Shown: positions 42,623 to 54,299, counted from the first letter of the stretch. The stretch: 64,000 bases of DNA from Trichostrongylus colubriformis (GCA_963978905.1 OZ022261.1:16601582-16665581), one strand, 5' to 3'. Translations and numbers: made by a program. The notes: generated from the sequence alone by a model not told the origin.

Positions 42623-44269
42623 CACACACCCTATGGCAAGCCACGGTCACAAGGTCAGTTGTACAACATCAAGATTGCTGTGACAGGGTCAGACAGGCTA
42701 CCAGAGACATGGATGCTATGATTGGCGGTTTTTTTCCAGTGGACTCTGCGATGACGGCATTCACAAATGATAGGTTTAAGTGACTATGTCATGCTACCTT
42801 CGTTCATGAAAGAGTGGATTTCATTAATCTGAAATCTAAAAGTAATCTGAAATTCATAATGAAACTTAAGAAAACACTGACCCGAGTATAAATGTACATT
42901 TGGGTGGAATATCGGCGGCTCAAAGTTACAACGTGGAGCCGTGGAAGGGAAGCCACACGAGTAATTTAGTCGAAACTAAAAGCAAAGAAGTGGTTGCGTG
43001 ACATAAAATTATTGGGTCATTTCATAAGTAATGTCGTTTTTTTCTGAACAAAATTTTCCAAATAAATTTACAACTTTGTGTGGCGCTTTACACATTAATC
43101 GAGAGCGATTTTTTTGCTCTACAATACGGTGCCGATTTTCAGCCTTGCAAAGGGGTAGGTCCAACTAACAAATGGACAAAACCGGTAATTAATTAAATCA
43201 ATGTATTTCACTTCAGGGAAATTAACCGATCATGTGGGCCGTACTTGGCCTCGACCTCTTCTACAATTTACAACAAGTGTTTGATCGATTGCTCACGTCG
43301 TTATTTTTTTTAAATTGCTTTTTTCGAAATCACTAACAATTATTCAGAAGGGAGTTTTTCTTTTAAGCCTGCTCAACATTGCTTCAGGGACTCGTAAAGG
43401 TTTCCTCTGCTCTATCGAAATTCTGTTCTGATTTTGTTCTGGCTGCGATTCATTGGATTTTAAACCATGTCATAGGGGCCCAGACGACATTTTTTCAGAA
43501 CTTATTTTTTCAACAGATATTCAAGGAACCCGGTAAATTATGCTTACCCATCACTAGCCATTGCCTTAACGGTATTTCACCCCTCTTTGATCTGAATGAT
43601 TGAGAAAATTTCCTTGCCGTGGTTCGAAGAAATTGCCAAAAATCACCGAGTTGTGGCGGAAAAACCAAAGTTGGAAAACGCGTGAGGCGACCTCTCAAGC
43701 AATCAATCGGGGGAACTTATATGTAGAAGAGATCAGTGCTGAGTACTAGACACATGATTGGTTGATTCTCCTAAAGTGAAAGGTAGTGTTTTAATTAATT
43801 GCCGGTTTGGTCAAATTTTGTCTACTGAGTCAACCGCTTCGCCAGCGTGAAGATCGGCTCATTATGAGAGACAAAAAAAACTAAACATGTCCTCCTGTGG
43901 AATGAAGATCTCTTCGTACGATATATCGAATGCCACACAAACCTGCAACTTTATGAGGAAAAATTTCGCTCGAAAAAAAAGCAACACTGCTTATGGAATG
44001 ACCCGATACATGGAGGCAATATCGGCAATAAGAATTGCCATAAAACGAGTAAGTGAAACTGTCATCAATATCTGATCAGTGCTTATGGCTTATGTTTGCT
44101 CGAATCATTCACCGTTTTATAACCCCAAAAATATGTATCAGAATAATCATGAAGCGTAGTCACTTTTTCTTTTGAATATTGGTGCTAAGTATTGAGTTGT
44201 TGATTTAGTTTGTACCATTTTCATTCTGTGTTCCACAACAATCTCTTCTCTTCACCTTTCTACAAGCTG
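42623..44269. other. No gene; possible old foldback debris
   Basis: A hairpin cell like those of the 36-kb palindrome occurs near 43100 (GAGAGCGATTTTTTTGCTCTACAA). Frames up to 74 codons show no motif. Confidence 0.4.
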
Positions 44270-44650
44270 GATGGAGCTTCTTCTGCTCTACAAAAGAGCT
44301 CGATGGAGCTTCTTCTGCTCTACGAAATGGTGCTATTACCTGGTTTCCTCAAGTGTTCGCTATTTATGAGGGCTTAGAAATGGAAAAATCTGAGGGTAAA
44401 AATCTTCCCAATCTTGTCATTTCCCCTCTTTCGAAAATGCATATGTTTTCGATAGAGCCTTTTTAGCTCTACAGCATGGTATTTGTTATGTGACCACTTA
44501 ATTGTTAGCTGTTTAACGCCTAGAAATGAAACATTCCTTCTTCGCCTACATTGAGGGTAAAAATAATTTTCGAATATGCATTCGATAGAGCCTTTTCTGC
44601 TTAACGAGACGATTCCATTTATTTTTCAATTCCTTCACAGCAGTTTCTGG
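44270..44650 (+). repeat. Decayed arm of the hairpin-cell foldback family
   Basis: Cells at about 44271, 44308, 44453 and 44583 read GATGGAGCTTCTTCTGCTCTAC or TCGATAGAGCCTTTTTAGCTC, and the sequences between them (TGAGGGCTTAGAAATG, CTGAGGGTAAAAA) resemble 35955-36000. It is a partial copy of the 35808-37174 element. Confidence 0.65.
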
Positions 44651-44732
44651 GGCTCGACAATGAGGGCCTCATTGTGCGCGGAAGCCTACTTTTTCGGCAA
44701 CCTGGAGGAAAAAAAAAACTTACAAGGAAAAT

Positions 44733-44881
44733 TCCAACTTCTCTCTTCGTAGAACCTCGGCATCGATATTATTTTGTACTGCTTCTGTTATGCCAACGAG
44801 GTTGTTAGGTGATATTTATTTGAGGCCTCAAATAAATATTCCACCCAACAACCTCGTTGGCATAACAGAAGAAGTACAAAA
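44733..44881 (-). mobile_element. Micro-PLE: inverted Penelope ends only (149 bp)
   Basis: It is flanked by an exact 13-bp direct repeat, TTACAAGGAAAAT (44720-44732, 44882-44894). Inside, 44771-44825 and 44826-44881 form a near-perfect palindrome containing AACCTCGTTGGCATAACAGAAG and AATAAATATTCCACC, the 3'-end words of the PLE at 9360-10086, and the left edge TCCAACTTCTCTCTTCGTAG matches its terminus. No protein sequence is left between the two ends. It inserted into the outer part of the foldback element that follows. Confidence 0.85.
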
Positions 44882-44894
44882 TTACAAGGAAAAT

Positions 44895-46290
44895 GTTTGA
44901 TGAGACACGCATAGATCGACAGAGCTCCAAATACTGATTACAACTGAGGAATCCAAAATTGCAAAACGCCATGTGAGAGGGAAAGGAGTCACAGTTTGCT
45001 TGTGATATCTCATTGACGAAGCACTTTGTCATCAGCACGGCCGTTGCTGAGATAGCAACAGCCATCCTGGCTTACTGGTAGTGTTCCGGATCCGCAGGAT
45101 CGGGGTCGATGGTTTGCTCCCAGCCGGTGAAGGCTTTTATATGCATCTTGTGTCTTATTGCCGTTCAGTGCTTTTCTTTCATTTCTGCTCGTTTCCTTGC
45201 TCTGGTACCTATCGCACCGATCATTTACTCTGCCATTTTATTGATACCTGTCAACATTACGCATAAGAAAAGGATACCAAGTCGGAGAAACTCCCGTACC
45301 AGGCATTTTTCCGTAAAAAGATAATAATATTCGCGCACACGAAGTCGGTTTACCCCTCTGTGCAAATTTTCAGCCACATCCAATTTTTGATCCAGCATCG
45401 GAAAATCGGGGGTGGCTGGGATAAAGTGGTAGTTTTTGAATTTTCTTCTACAAAAAATCCTGCAACCTGAAGAAGATAACCTACACATACCTTTTACACT
45501 TGCCCATCGCACTAAACGTACGTACGTAACGTAACGTAACGAATTTCCTTTGTACATTGTGTTGCCACCCAATAACTCGTGGATTTTTCCGAAAAGTGGT
45601 TCAACTCTCGAATTGGTTGAAAACTTGTTCCTTGAAGTAACCTGATTTTTTAAACACAAAAACCACACTGGTTTTGTACGAAAACGATTGGTTCGCCTGT
45701 ATGGTCTTCCGAGCGTACCATGTGATAGTTATTCATTTGGTGAATGTACATAACTCCCTTCAGAGAATCGTTCGGCAGATAATGAACACAGGTTTGATCA
45801 GCGTCCAAAAGCGCATCGAGTGATGTACGTCTTATTGCAGATGGCCACATCAAAGTGGTATCCTTCTCTTGCGAGTAATGTTGGTAGTTATGAATAAAGT
45901 GGCAGAGTAAATGATTGGTACGATAGTACCTGTACAAGGGAACGTTCAGAAATGAAGGAAAAGCACTCCCTACAATGAAACACAAAATGCAAAAAGGTAT
46001 GCACCTGCAGGGAGCAGCAAACCCACGACCCCTTCTTGCAGATCCGGAACGCTACCGGTGAGCTACGGTGGTCGATGCTGACATCGCAACGGCTGTTGAT
46101 GAAAAGTGCCTCGCAAGTAAGATGTCACAGGCAAACTCTGGTCCCTCGTAACTCGCTTCAGAATGCCATTTGGCAATAGTTTTTCGGAGTTATTATCAGT
46201 ATTCGGAGCTCTATCGATTCATCGGGTCTCTCCAAAATTCTCTGGAAAGTTTGAGCATGGGTCTCATTTGAGTTCCATCGGGAGCTGAAC
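44895..46290 (-). mobile_element. Foldback element with tRNA-like arms, copy C (inverted)
   Basis: The plus-strand order here is the reverse complement of 37740-39500: arm 44895-45550 corresponds to 38840-39500 and arm 45690-46290 to 37740-38420, with the centre 45550-45680 matching 38430-38560 (CCACCCAATAACTCGTGG, AACCACACTGGTTTTGTAC). It lacks the GC-rich MITE and the long A/T tract. A CGTACGTACGTAACGTAACG micro-repeat lies at about 45518. Confidence 0.75.
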
Positions 46291-47280
46291 TCATTCCGCC
46301 ACCCAAAAGGCGTCACAGCCCCCGCGCGGTGCGATAGTGGGCGATTTTTCGCGCTGCTGTTATTGCGATCTAATAAGAGTGGCCTTGCTGTCACTTCACC
46401 GGCGTCTAAGATAGTTGTTTCTTTTTCTGCTCTATGTCTCCATGGTTATATACTACGCGTATGAACACATATCTTCTTGAGGCTTCTACAATGTTTGGCC
46501 TAGGCTGATCCGGACGATCGGACAGTCCCGATGAATCAAAATACCATCTCTAGCAGTAACCAAATGATAAAGCTCGGCGGAGCTCGTCTCTAGGGTATTG
46601 GCAATATGCCAGCGAGGTTACTCCCATTGGAGCACAATGGTAAGTGTACACAAGACATCGTCCGCCGTCGCACCACGCGAGTGCGTACCCTTATTTCGCA
46701 CCGCTGCGTGTCGCAAGCAGTGCGATGTGGATGAGGTAAAGGCGCCATGTTGTTGTGTCCCAAAGCATTACGAGTCAACTGCCTATATACCCCCTAACAT
46801 TACCATATAGACGTTCTACGACCCATACAGCGACTCTCATAGCCAGCACACACTGCGTCGCACGCCGCTCGTCCTGTGCGAAATCCTAACTCAAGGGTGC
46901 ACGTCACGCGGTGGTTGTGACGTCAACTACGAGGCACCCCGTGCTTGCGCCGGTAAGTTTTCTTATGGAGCCTTCGGCACTCGCCCTTTTTTCGTTAAAA
47001 ATTGTAAGTCACTATACAGTTCTATTGGACGAAGAAGCCCTAATCATAACAGTAAATTGATCAACGATATGTATGTATATGATAGAATATATTATAAGCA
47101 TCCCATGACTCAATGTGATTCCGGTAGGTCAGCTCTTTAGACATCAGTGTGTCAAAAGTAAAGATGTTGCCTACAGTTTTTCATTTCTGAACCTCAAAAC
47201 CTTGAAACGACAACAATAAAAGGCATATAGCACTGAGTTCAGTTCAAAAGCAAAAGTGTAAAGTTCACGAGAAAAGTTCC
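46291..47280. other. No recognisable gene
   Basis: GC-rich words near 46860-46930 weakly resemble 62200-62260 (GCCGCTCG..CTGTGCGAAATCCT, AAGGGTGCAC). Frames are below 80 codons. Confidence 0.45.
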
Positions 47281-47309
47281 TCACGCAGCTCGCTTGCTCA
47301 TTTGAGATT

Positions 47310-48983
47310 ATGATTTCAAAAGGAGGGTATAGTGTAAAATGCTACCAAAAAACCAGCTCAAATCATATCTTATTCCCATGCAAGGTTTGCACATCCCAAA
47401 ACTGTAGAGTGCGGTCGTTCAGAATATGTACTGTACCGCAACTGCGATTTGTACAGGCGAGATGCTGCGAAGGATTCCGCAAGCTAATTTCCGAAGTTGC
47501 AAAGAGGAATGGCTACATATCAAGCAGCTGCATATCAGGCTCACAAAAAAAGGTATACACTGAGAAGTCGCGAGGACACTATTTTCTATGCATACCATGC
47601 GGCTATATCAAACGTCTAATAATCCGCAATAGGCTTCAAGTGTAACTTTGAAAGCATATGAAGATGACAAAATGTTCACCAAAGTCTAGCAACGCTCACC
47701 ATCGGACTTACGTGTTTAGAATCAGAAGTTCCTTTCCAAACGTTCATTGAGAAATCCATATTGCTGGCCAGAAGGCGCCATTATATCGGCTTTCCTAGTC
47801 CTATTCCTTATCTTGGGAGCTACAATTCTAGCTACCACTCCCATACGCAGCAAGATGAAACGAAGAAACATCGCGATTCCTCGAGTAATTGAGTGGGCCC
47901 CAGCTATTAAGTCAAGAACCATCCCACTTCATACATTCTATCCTACATCGTAGAGCAGCAGATAATGACCATAGTCTGTTACACTATTGCCTAGTCACAA
48001 AAGGACAGCCTGTCAAATCGGTTATATGCGCCACTACTAGGTCAACCTCATTTGCGCGCAACGAGACAACTGCGCATACATATGAGTACAGTAGGAGACT
48101 GATTTTAATAGATTCCACTCAATTGTGTATTCAAATCAACAGGAAATGAAAACGTAAGAATAATCAAGCTTTACCATCTTCCAGTAAAGCTCACATGTAC
48201 TTAGATATGACGTTTTCCACTAAAGACCAGTACCGAAAATATATCACACGCCGCGATGCCAACAACTGGGACCTGCAGTGAGTTCCATAGAAACGAAGTC
48301 ACTTCGGAATCGAGCGAGTGGGCGATAAATGCAGGTTATTACACATACGCTCTGCCATGTGGAGGACTTCCTTGCGGATGTCTATCTCTACCCTTGCGAT
48401 CATTTTACAGGTTCGTACATGAACCTAATTCCGAAGCCATTTCCGAAATAATGAACTGCTCGGAGTGGAAATCTAGGATCACAGTATTCAGACAACGCTC
48501 TACAACAGTGCTAGGAAAAGCCGTTACGGGTCACAACTCTATGGTGGCACACAGCTGGTGATCTAAAAATAAAAAAAATGACCGTGATTTCAATACGGAA
48601 TCAATGTCACCTTTGATGAACAGAAGGTTGCCATTCGCTCCAATGATGCTGTAATGGTTCCTGAAGGCTACAGAACTGTCAAATGTGCAGCTGAACAGGT
48701 AGCCATAAGCCACTTTAGCAGTTGCACATCCCATTTTGAGTGTAGCACCACGATCTGCGGTCGAAAACAGGCTGCAGAATTGATATCGGATATCAACTCG
48801 AAGCAACCATGTGAAATGCAGTCAGGAGAAGTACAGATTGCTTCACTGCCCGGAACTGGTCCAGATCCGAATTCCCAATCTAATTCATGCAAAACCGAAA
48901 TATCGTCCTGGATCACAAAACAGTATAAAGAGCAAACGTTCTCAGCTGAATGCGCCGCACGGTTTGCGATGACAATGAAATAA
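47310..48983 (+). pseudogene. Retro-element envelope remnant (class II, phlebovirus Gc-like), broken
   Basis: Plus-strand pieces in all three frames form a plausible envelope order. A cysteine-rich frame (47310-47645) is followed by one with a strong membrane segment and basic tail (47747-47953). Frames at about 47940-48250 precede 48256-48561, where a C-G-G-x-x-C-G-C cluster and a later N-C-x-x-W match the pattern of Phlebovirus G2-type glycoproteins. A cysteine-containing frame, 48654-48983, closes it. Some nematode BEL/Pao elements are known to carry such envelopes. Several frameshifts and stops make it non-functional. No gag, pol or LTR lies next to it. Confidence 0.55.
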
Positions 48984-49594
48984 AATCGTAGTCTTCCTTA
49001 AACAAGAGGTAATAACTCATTATTTGATGGAACGAATACTCCGTAAAACATTCCTTGTGGCTAGAAACAATAAATCCGCTAGAGAGCACTCATTCACTCT
49101 GTCGTTTCTCTACTGGTACCAGGCGACATTCATTTGTTTGAACACTAAAGTACATATTTTCACCCAATCCTCACCAGGCAATATTAGTTCCCCTCAGCCA
49201 AGGCCTATGCAAAAACCTAGACAAAATTAGCGCCGGACCTCGAGAGACTCAGGAGTGGCCCCCTGAGCAACATAAAGTTTGCTACGCGAGAACGATTAGG
49301 ACGGCGAATATCACATGATAAGCAGTGATGGGGATTGCGATAAGCCATCTGCTCGAAGACGATTATAACTAGGCGAAAGGTACGCAAGTGCACTGCAGCC
49401 AGTGCTGGAGCCTTAGTGGGACCCATTTGCGCGTGAGAGGCTGAACTCGGTGGGAATTGCGAGAAATGCTATGCAGCGACCGAGTCTCGCACCCTCTCGC
49501 TGAGGTATCCTTATCTGTTATTTTCGAAGTGTGATCGGTATCTGTCTGCTTATAAAATTTTTTACCTTATTCTCTACTTGTCCGTCCAAAGTGT
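48984..49594. other. No recognisable gene
   Basis: Short frames only, between the envelope remnant and YX copy III. Confidence 0.5.
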
Positions 49595-50742
49595 GAAGGG
49601 GGAGATGTGATCAAACTGATTAACTGGGTCCGAACCCTACATTAATTTAACTTAATCATCAAAGAGACCACATGAATGGGGCGAACGAAGCCGGCCAATG
49701 CCAATAAGCCTTTCGTTGGTCCACTTGCACCGATACCACGTACAGAGATACCTCCGTGATTCATCGATTGACCGATTGGCATCTTTCCACGGGTACCACG
49801 GTGAATGAATACCCAAGATACCATGAGATGAAAAAGAGAAAATCAGCTGATATGAACTTCTTTCATATCTCACTACAATTGCAGATATGTGATCTGTTGC
49901 TGGCAAGCCACAAGTTTGAAGGAAGTTATGACCATTGAAGTGTAACACTTAAAAAATTTTCAAAATTTTCCTCAACCGGTCCTCGACTGGTTTCCTTCAG
50001 AGTCCCTACTTTCCTTTCAGAGATATGGTGATATTCAGGTAGTCATCTGGAGCCGTTAACCGTGCAGGATCCGGACAACAAGACCGCACTCACATGGACA
50101 ATTTAAAGGATGTTACGGCCACTCGAACCAAATTCTTATGATTTTTTTTTCTGAATTTTTCCGAATTTTCCTTGATGGATACCCACATAGAGAACTGCGC
50201 AACCGTTAGGGAATCAAGAAGCAAATAGATTAGTCTAAGGGAGTAACTGAAAAAACAGTTTACAGTATATTCCATGTTCGACTCTCTCTTAATCTTGGCA
50301 TGGATAACACTCTGGCTGATTTTTGTTGAAGCCTTCCAAGATTTACGGTATTATTTATTTATTCGAGGCTAACCTCTCGTTGTCTGCGCCTTCTTCAGAG
50401 CCTGAAGTCGAAAAACTTGAGACCTATTTCACTCCAAGACTTTCGCAGCCCCGAGAACCTTTTCAAGAGAGTACTAAACCAGCTCTCGGCATCGATCAGT
50501 CGAAGGGTGGCATGGGCTCACCTTGGTATTTGCCTCCGGGGTGCAAAACAGACCATCACTAGGACAACTTTTAGTAGACTGAGGATCGCTACCTTCGCCT
50601 CTACAAATCTCATCCCACCAAGAATGAAAATAGTGTGATAAGACTGAGGCAGTGATGAGCTCAACTTCCGGATTCAAATCCTTCACCCTAGTATGCTACC
50701 AAACAAAAAGCCTGAAAGTACAAACCGCTAGTAGATAGAAGC

Positions 50743-51105
50743 TTAGAGGCCAAGAAAGGGCGCGAGGTCACGGGTTATGGCTACACATTCCACTTTCCTA
50801 CTAATTTTAGGGTCTTTTGCTGCAATCCAAAATTCCTCCGATGTTTTACGCACGGTTGTTTCCGATTCGAGTGCCAAGATGGACTCACACTGCAAATTCG
50901 GTATCTCCATGGCATTGAACACGATGCATACCCAACGGAGTGTAGGTTCTCGACCTTTCAAGGCCCTCCAAGTGTTCCTCAAATGCGTGCGGATGGGACG
51001 CCCTGTTTCAACCACATACTCACTGTCGCAGGCCTGGCAACGGATCAAATAGATTGCCCCAGCTTCATGCAGTCTTCCTTGTTGTTGAAGGGGCAAACGA
51101 CGCAA
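50743..51105 (-). pseudogene. PLE GIY-YIG endonuclease domain, degraded
   Basis: The frame reads AGAIYLIRCQACDSEYVVETGRPIRTHL: the IY and C-x-x-C parts are intact but the YIG signature is YVV, so the second half of the motif is lost. The later EEFWIAAKDPKI matches the EAFWISVRNPRM segment of the copy at 11212-11586. Likely inactive. Confidence 0.85.
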
Positions 51106-51205
51106 TTAGGAGTGTCACACAAGTTGCCGTACAAGCGGTTTCGGACCACCTGCCTCCTGAGCTTCCCGAGGGGGTATCTCCACAATCCTGGCGTCTTGTT
51201 GTAGA

Positions 51206-51813
51206 TCACATCTGCGCAAAGTCGCCCTGATCGCTTTGCTCATTTCTTAGGAAGCGAATGGCAAAGAAAAAGACACCTGATATCGATACTCTGGTCGGAT
51301 CTCCACTAGGTGTGTGATACCTCCTGCGCTGTGACCCCGTGTAAGGGTACCCATTGGAACGTGCAATGCTATGGGCCATGCATAGCGATTCCTTTCTAAG
51401 TTCCGCATCCGAGGAGGCTATAGTGGCCGTTCTGAACATACTACTGACCACAGCCTGCTTCATTCTCACAGGATGGGTCGAATGGTAGTGAATTAAGATA
51501 TTCTTATTGCTGGGTTTACGGTACCATTTGATCCTAATCGTTCCTTTCGGAGGCTGAATTTGCACATTGAGGAACGGCGACCAGTTTTCCATGGGCTTCT
51601 CTCGTGAAGAGGATACGATCAGCCTGATCATCCAGAAGGTCGAAACATGCGTCCATTTCTCGTTGGGTAGAGCACATAATATTGCAGTCGTCGATGTATG
51701 CATGTGTAGAACTCGCTTGCAGTCTATTACCGGTCTCTCAGCTTTGGCCATGAAGGCTATGGCTAGCACTGGGGCTAGACGCTGACCCATGGCCAAATCT
51801 CGAAGTTGTTTGT
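51206..51813 (-). pseudogene. PLE reverse transcriptase C-half, broken
   Basis: The frame opens with MAMGQRLAPVLAIAFMAKAE (motif B). The region of the catalytic YIDD box is frameshifted (about 51680-51710). Conserved WSPFLNVQI, IKWYRKPSNKNILIHYHS and HPVRMKQAVV follow, parallel to the copy at 11785-12490. The final part, RSNGYPYTGSQRR, is less conserved. Confidence 0.85.
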
Positions 51814-52429
51814 AGTTTACAGTACTTTGAAAGATGGGTCTAAGTAAAGTTCGCCTTCACTGCGCCCCATCTGATCGTCGCGACGCTACCCCAATAGCGA
51901 CGCTCGATCATTTGAGGCGCAGTGGAGCGCATTACATGGCTCCTGTTTAGTCTCAAACTTTTCCATTCTTTTTTTATACTTCATCCCTGCCGCACAGACT
52001 GCATGACTTTCAAGCCTTCTCCTTTGTTATCAGAGGAAGAATACAATGCCAATAGTCTGCGACGCCTTCGTTCCGGAATATAAGTAATGAATTCGTTAGG
52101 TTCTTATGTCAGACTTTATACGTTTTTACTTTACGTTTTCAAATACAATTACTTAGTTTTGTTGGGTCCTTACTTCACTCATTTTGTCAGGAGTTTGCCC
52201 TCAGTCTTTTTCACCATTTTTCACCACCTTTTTCACCATAACTTCCTTGATGCATTGGCTCGCATTGGCTAAGTAGAAATCACAAAAAGTAGAACCTGGA
52301 AAAGGGGGTCTTATGGAGGCCTCCAATCGGATTGTGGGGTCATATTTTTCAAAAATCCTCCTCGACGCCACGCTTGGTCCTGCTTCCTACCTTCGGCTGA
52401 TCACTACCGAATTCACACTTGCCCGACTT

Positions 52430-52980
52430 CTCCACCCCTTTTCCCATCTTGCCCGATTTTTAGCATCTCAGTGAGGTCTGAAATTGTGCAACCCACTTTC
52501 GGCGCAAGTCCCGCTCACGGTAAGCGTAGTCAAGCTTAGAACTTATTATGTGCTCCGTACACATGGGTTGGTTCCTACCCAATCCTAACTTGCCCAACCT
52601 CTCCAGGCCCATTCCCAGCTCTTGTGTGTTTCGTACACTTCGGTCAGTTCCTACCAAGCCCTCACTCGCCCGACCAGCGCTACTTCCGCCCATGGTGAAC
52701 GGAGCCAGGCTTAGAATTCATGTGCTCCGTACACATCGGTTGGCCCCTACACAATGCTAACTTGCCCGACCTCTCCAGGCTGCAGCGAGTTAAGACCCTA
52801 CTGAATCTTAACTTGCCGATCTCTACAAGCCGATCCCTATTTTATCCAATATTTAGTCATTTATGCGCAAACTCCACCCACGGTGGACGGGGCTAGGCTT
52901 AGTTCCTATGAGCTTTGTGCAACTTGATCAACCCCTACACTCTTAGATTACCCCACCTCTCCACGTTGCAGCTGAGTTAA
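52430..52980 (+). repeat. Diverged tandem repeat of about 180 bp, three units
   Basis: Unit starts at about 52533, 52709 and 52893 share GGCTTAG..T..TGTGCTCCGTACAC, GGTTGG.CCTACAC.AT, CTAACTTGCCCGACCTCTCCAGGC. A related fragment lies at 25220. No coding sequence. Confidence 0.7.
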
Positions 52981-53074
52981 GAGTGGATTATCATAACCCA
53001 TATATAAGCCAGGAATTTCGTTCGAGTCCCGTTTGTTTGTGCGGATGTTTATGTGTCTTTCCAATTCTCGGTTT

Positions 53075-53290
53075 CACCGCAGAAAGAATGGAAACGGCTT
53101 ATGGACCGTGGACTATTGATCAAGTGCCCTCATAAAAGTTGAAACTCTACAACGTCATGCCACTGATCGATATTGATTGAAAATATCGGTTTTTGTGCAG
53201 AAGGATGGGAACGGCTTATGGACCATACGATTTATTAAGTGGTCTCATAACCGATCGACATTGATTGAAAATATCGGTCGAAACGGCTTA
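53075..53290 (+). repeat. Hairpin satellite, array 1
   Basis: About two units of a roughly 100-bp repeat: GAACGGCTTATGGACC, ACTATTGAT..AAGTG.CCTCATAAAAG, CAACGTCATGC, then ATTGATTGAAAATATCGGT. The unit ends in a stem in which ACCGATCGATATT pairs with AATATCGGT. Confidence 0.8.
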
Positions 53291-53295
53291 TGGAT

Positions 53296-53567
53296 CACCA
53301 GCTGGCGGGCGCACACCACTGCGCGCGATTCATGGCGATGCTGTACAGAATGGGTTTGATCGGCACGACCACAGCTGTGTATGGAGTTGAGTGGAAACTT
53401 TCTCCTCTCCTCAGCTTTCAGCTGTGTTATTTATTTAGATAAAAGCGGAGAAGGTGGCGTGATAAAAAAGCATTTCGGTATTAATATATTTCAGTCGCTT
53501 CGCATCGAACCCATTTTGCACGTCATCGACATGAATCGCGCGCAGTAGTGTGCGCGAGCCAGCTGGT
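53296..53567. mobile_element. Foldback element with CCAGCTGG ends (272 bp), copy 1
   Basis: Arms ACCAGCTGGCGGGCGCACAC at left and its complement at right (GTGTGCGCGAGCCAGCTGGT) extend about 70 bp through TGCGCGCGATTCATG. The copy at 57466-57989 is interrupted by a MITE at a site uninterrupted here (CCCATTTTGCACGTC). It forms the start of a longer repeat block running to about 55085. Confidence 0.8.
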
Positions 53568-54299
53568 TTAGGTCATCATTGGGAGTTTGAATAGTTTGAA
53601 CATCGATAGTTTTGTATTCAATTGCATCGATTGGTAACAGTTTGTTCATTTGTTGAGCGTCTATTCCCTACACATTTATAGTAGATCCAGATCCCGATTA
53701 TCGACGCATATCGTTTTCGTAAACATGCTTCATTATTTCGAATTTTGCATAGTTTAGCGGTCGATACCCCGTATTGCTGCCAGTACTGCATTAGAAAATC
53801 ATTCCGAGTGGACCGCTTGCTCTGCTATCACAAATATAGGTTGCATCATGGTTATCAACGTAGATCGCAGTATCAAGAGAAATGCACCATTTTTCAGAAT
53901 GCTAGGCAATTCAGCGGTCGATACATCGGCCAGTGATATCAGAACATAAGCAATATGTTCACCCAATGGCACTGAGCATCAGACGCTTTTGCTAAAGCGG
54001 TCGTATAGTAGTATCAAGCGATGTAGAGGATTTCATCCCATCTAGTTCCTAACGGTTCTTTCACTAAGGCTCCTGTACCCAACAATACCGTTGAGGTTCT
54101 CGTGCCCTACAATACCTGCGAATGTGAACATTCCACTGTTAGCCGCAAAAGCGTACCGGCCTTGGTGACATTTTCCTTCTCACGCTCCTAATCGAATCTT
54201 ATCAACAATCATCAGTTTGGGTCACCCACTTATGAATGTACCCATCCCACTCTGCTAAACTCCCATGAGTGGCATCGCTCTGGGATCAACGCGAATGGC
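53568..54299 (+). repeat. Leader segment of compound repeat block, copy 1
   Basis: Matches 57990-58600 in order: TTTAGGTCATCATTGGGA, CATCGATAGTTTT, GGTTATCAACGTAGATCGCAGTATC/GGTTATCAATGTTGATCGCAGTATC, AATTCAGCGGTCGATACATCGGCC, CAGACGCTTTTGCTAAAGCGGTC. The last word contains its own small palindrome. No coding sequence. Confidence 0.85.

Larger units (their letters stand above)
50268..51813 (-). mobile_element. 5'-truncated Penelope-like element with 11-bp duplication
   Basis: The exact 11-bp repeat AGTTTACAGTA flanks it (50257-50267, 51814-51824). On the minus strand it begins inside RT motif B (GQRLAPVLA about 51760-51795), continues with RT, then GIY-YIG, then a 3' tail with TTCAGGCTCTGAAGAAGGC, AATAAATAAATAATACC and GCCAAGATTAAGAGAG. 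Truncation at the 5' end with a target duplication fits target-primed reverse transcription. Confidence 0.9.
49595..52390 (+). repeat. YX repeat, copy III (interrupted by a PLE)
   Basis: The left part (49595-50257) and right part (51825-52390) match copy I and are separated by a PLE with an 11-bp target duplication. In copy I the equivalent site reads CACTTCACAGCTGTTCGGAAG without interruption. The G-run pair is short here (about 5 G each) compared with copy I. Confidence 0.75.

Noticed and set aside
42135..42683. 182-codon plus-strand open frame
   Set aside because: Its second half lies in the GC-rich MITE at 42412-42622, and the matching inverted copy at 38580 shows the same sequence without such a gene.
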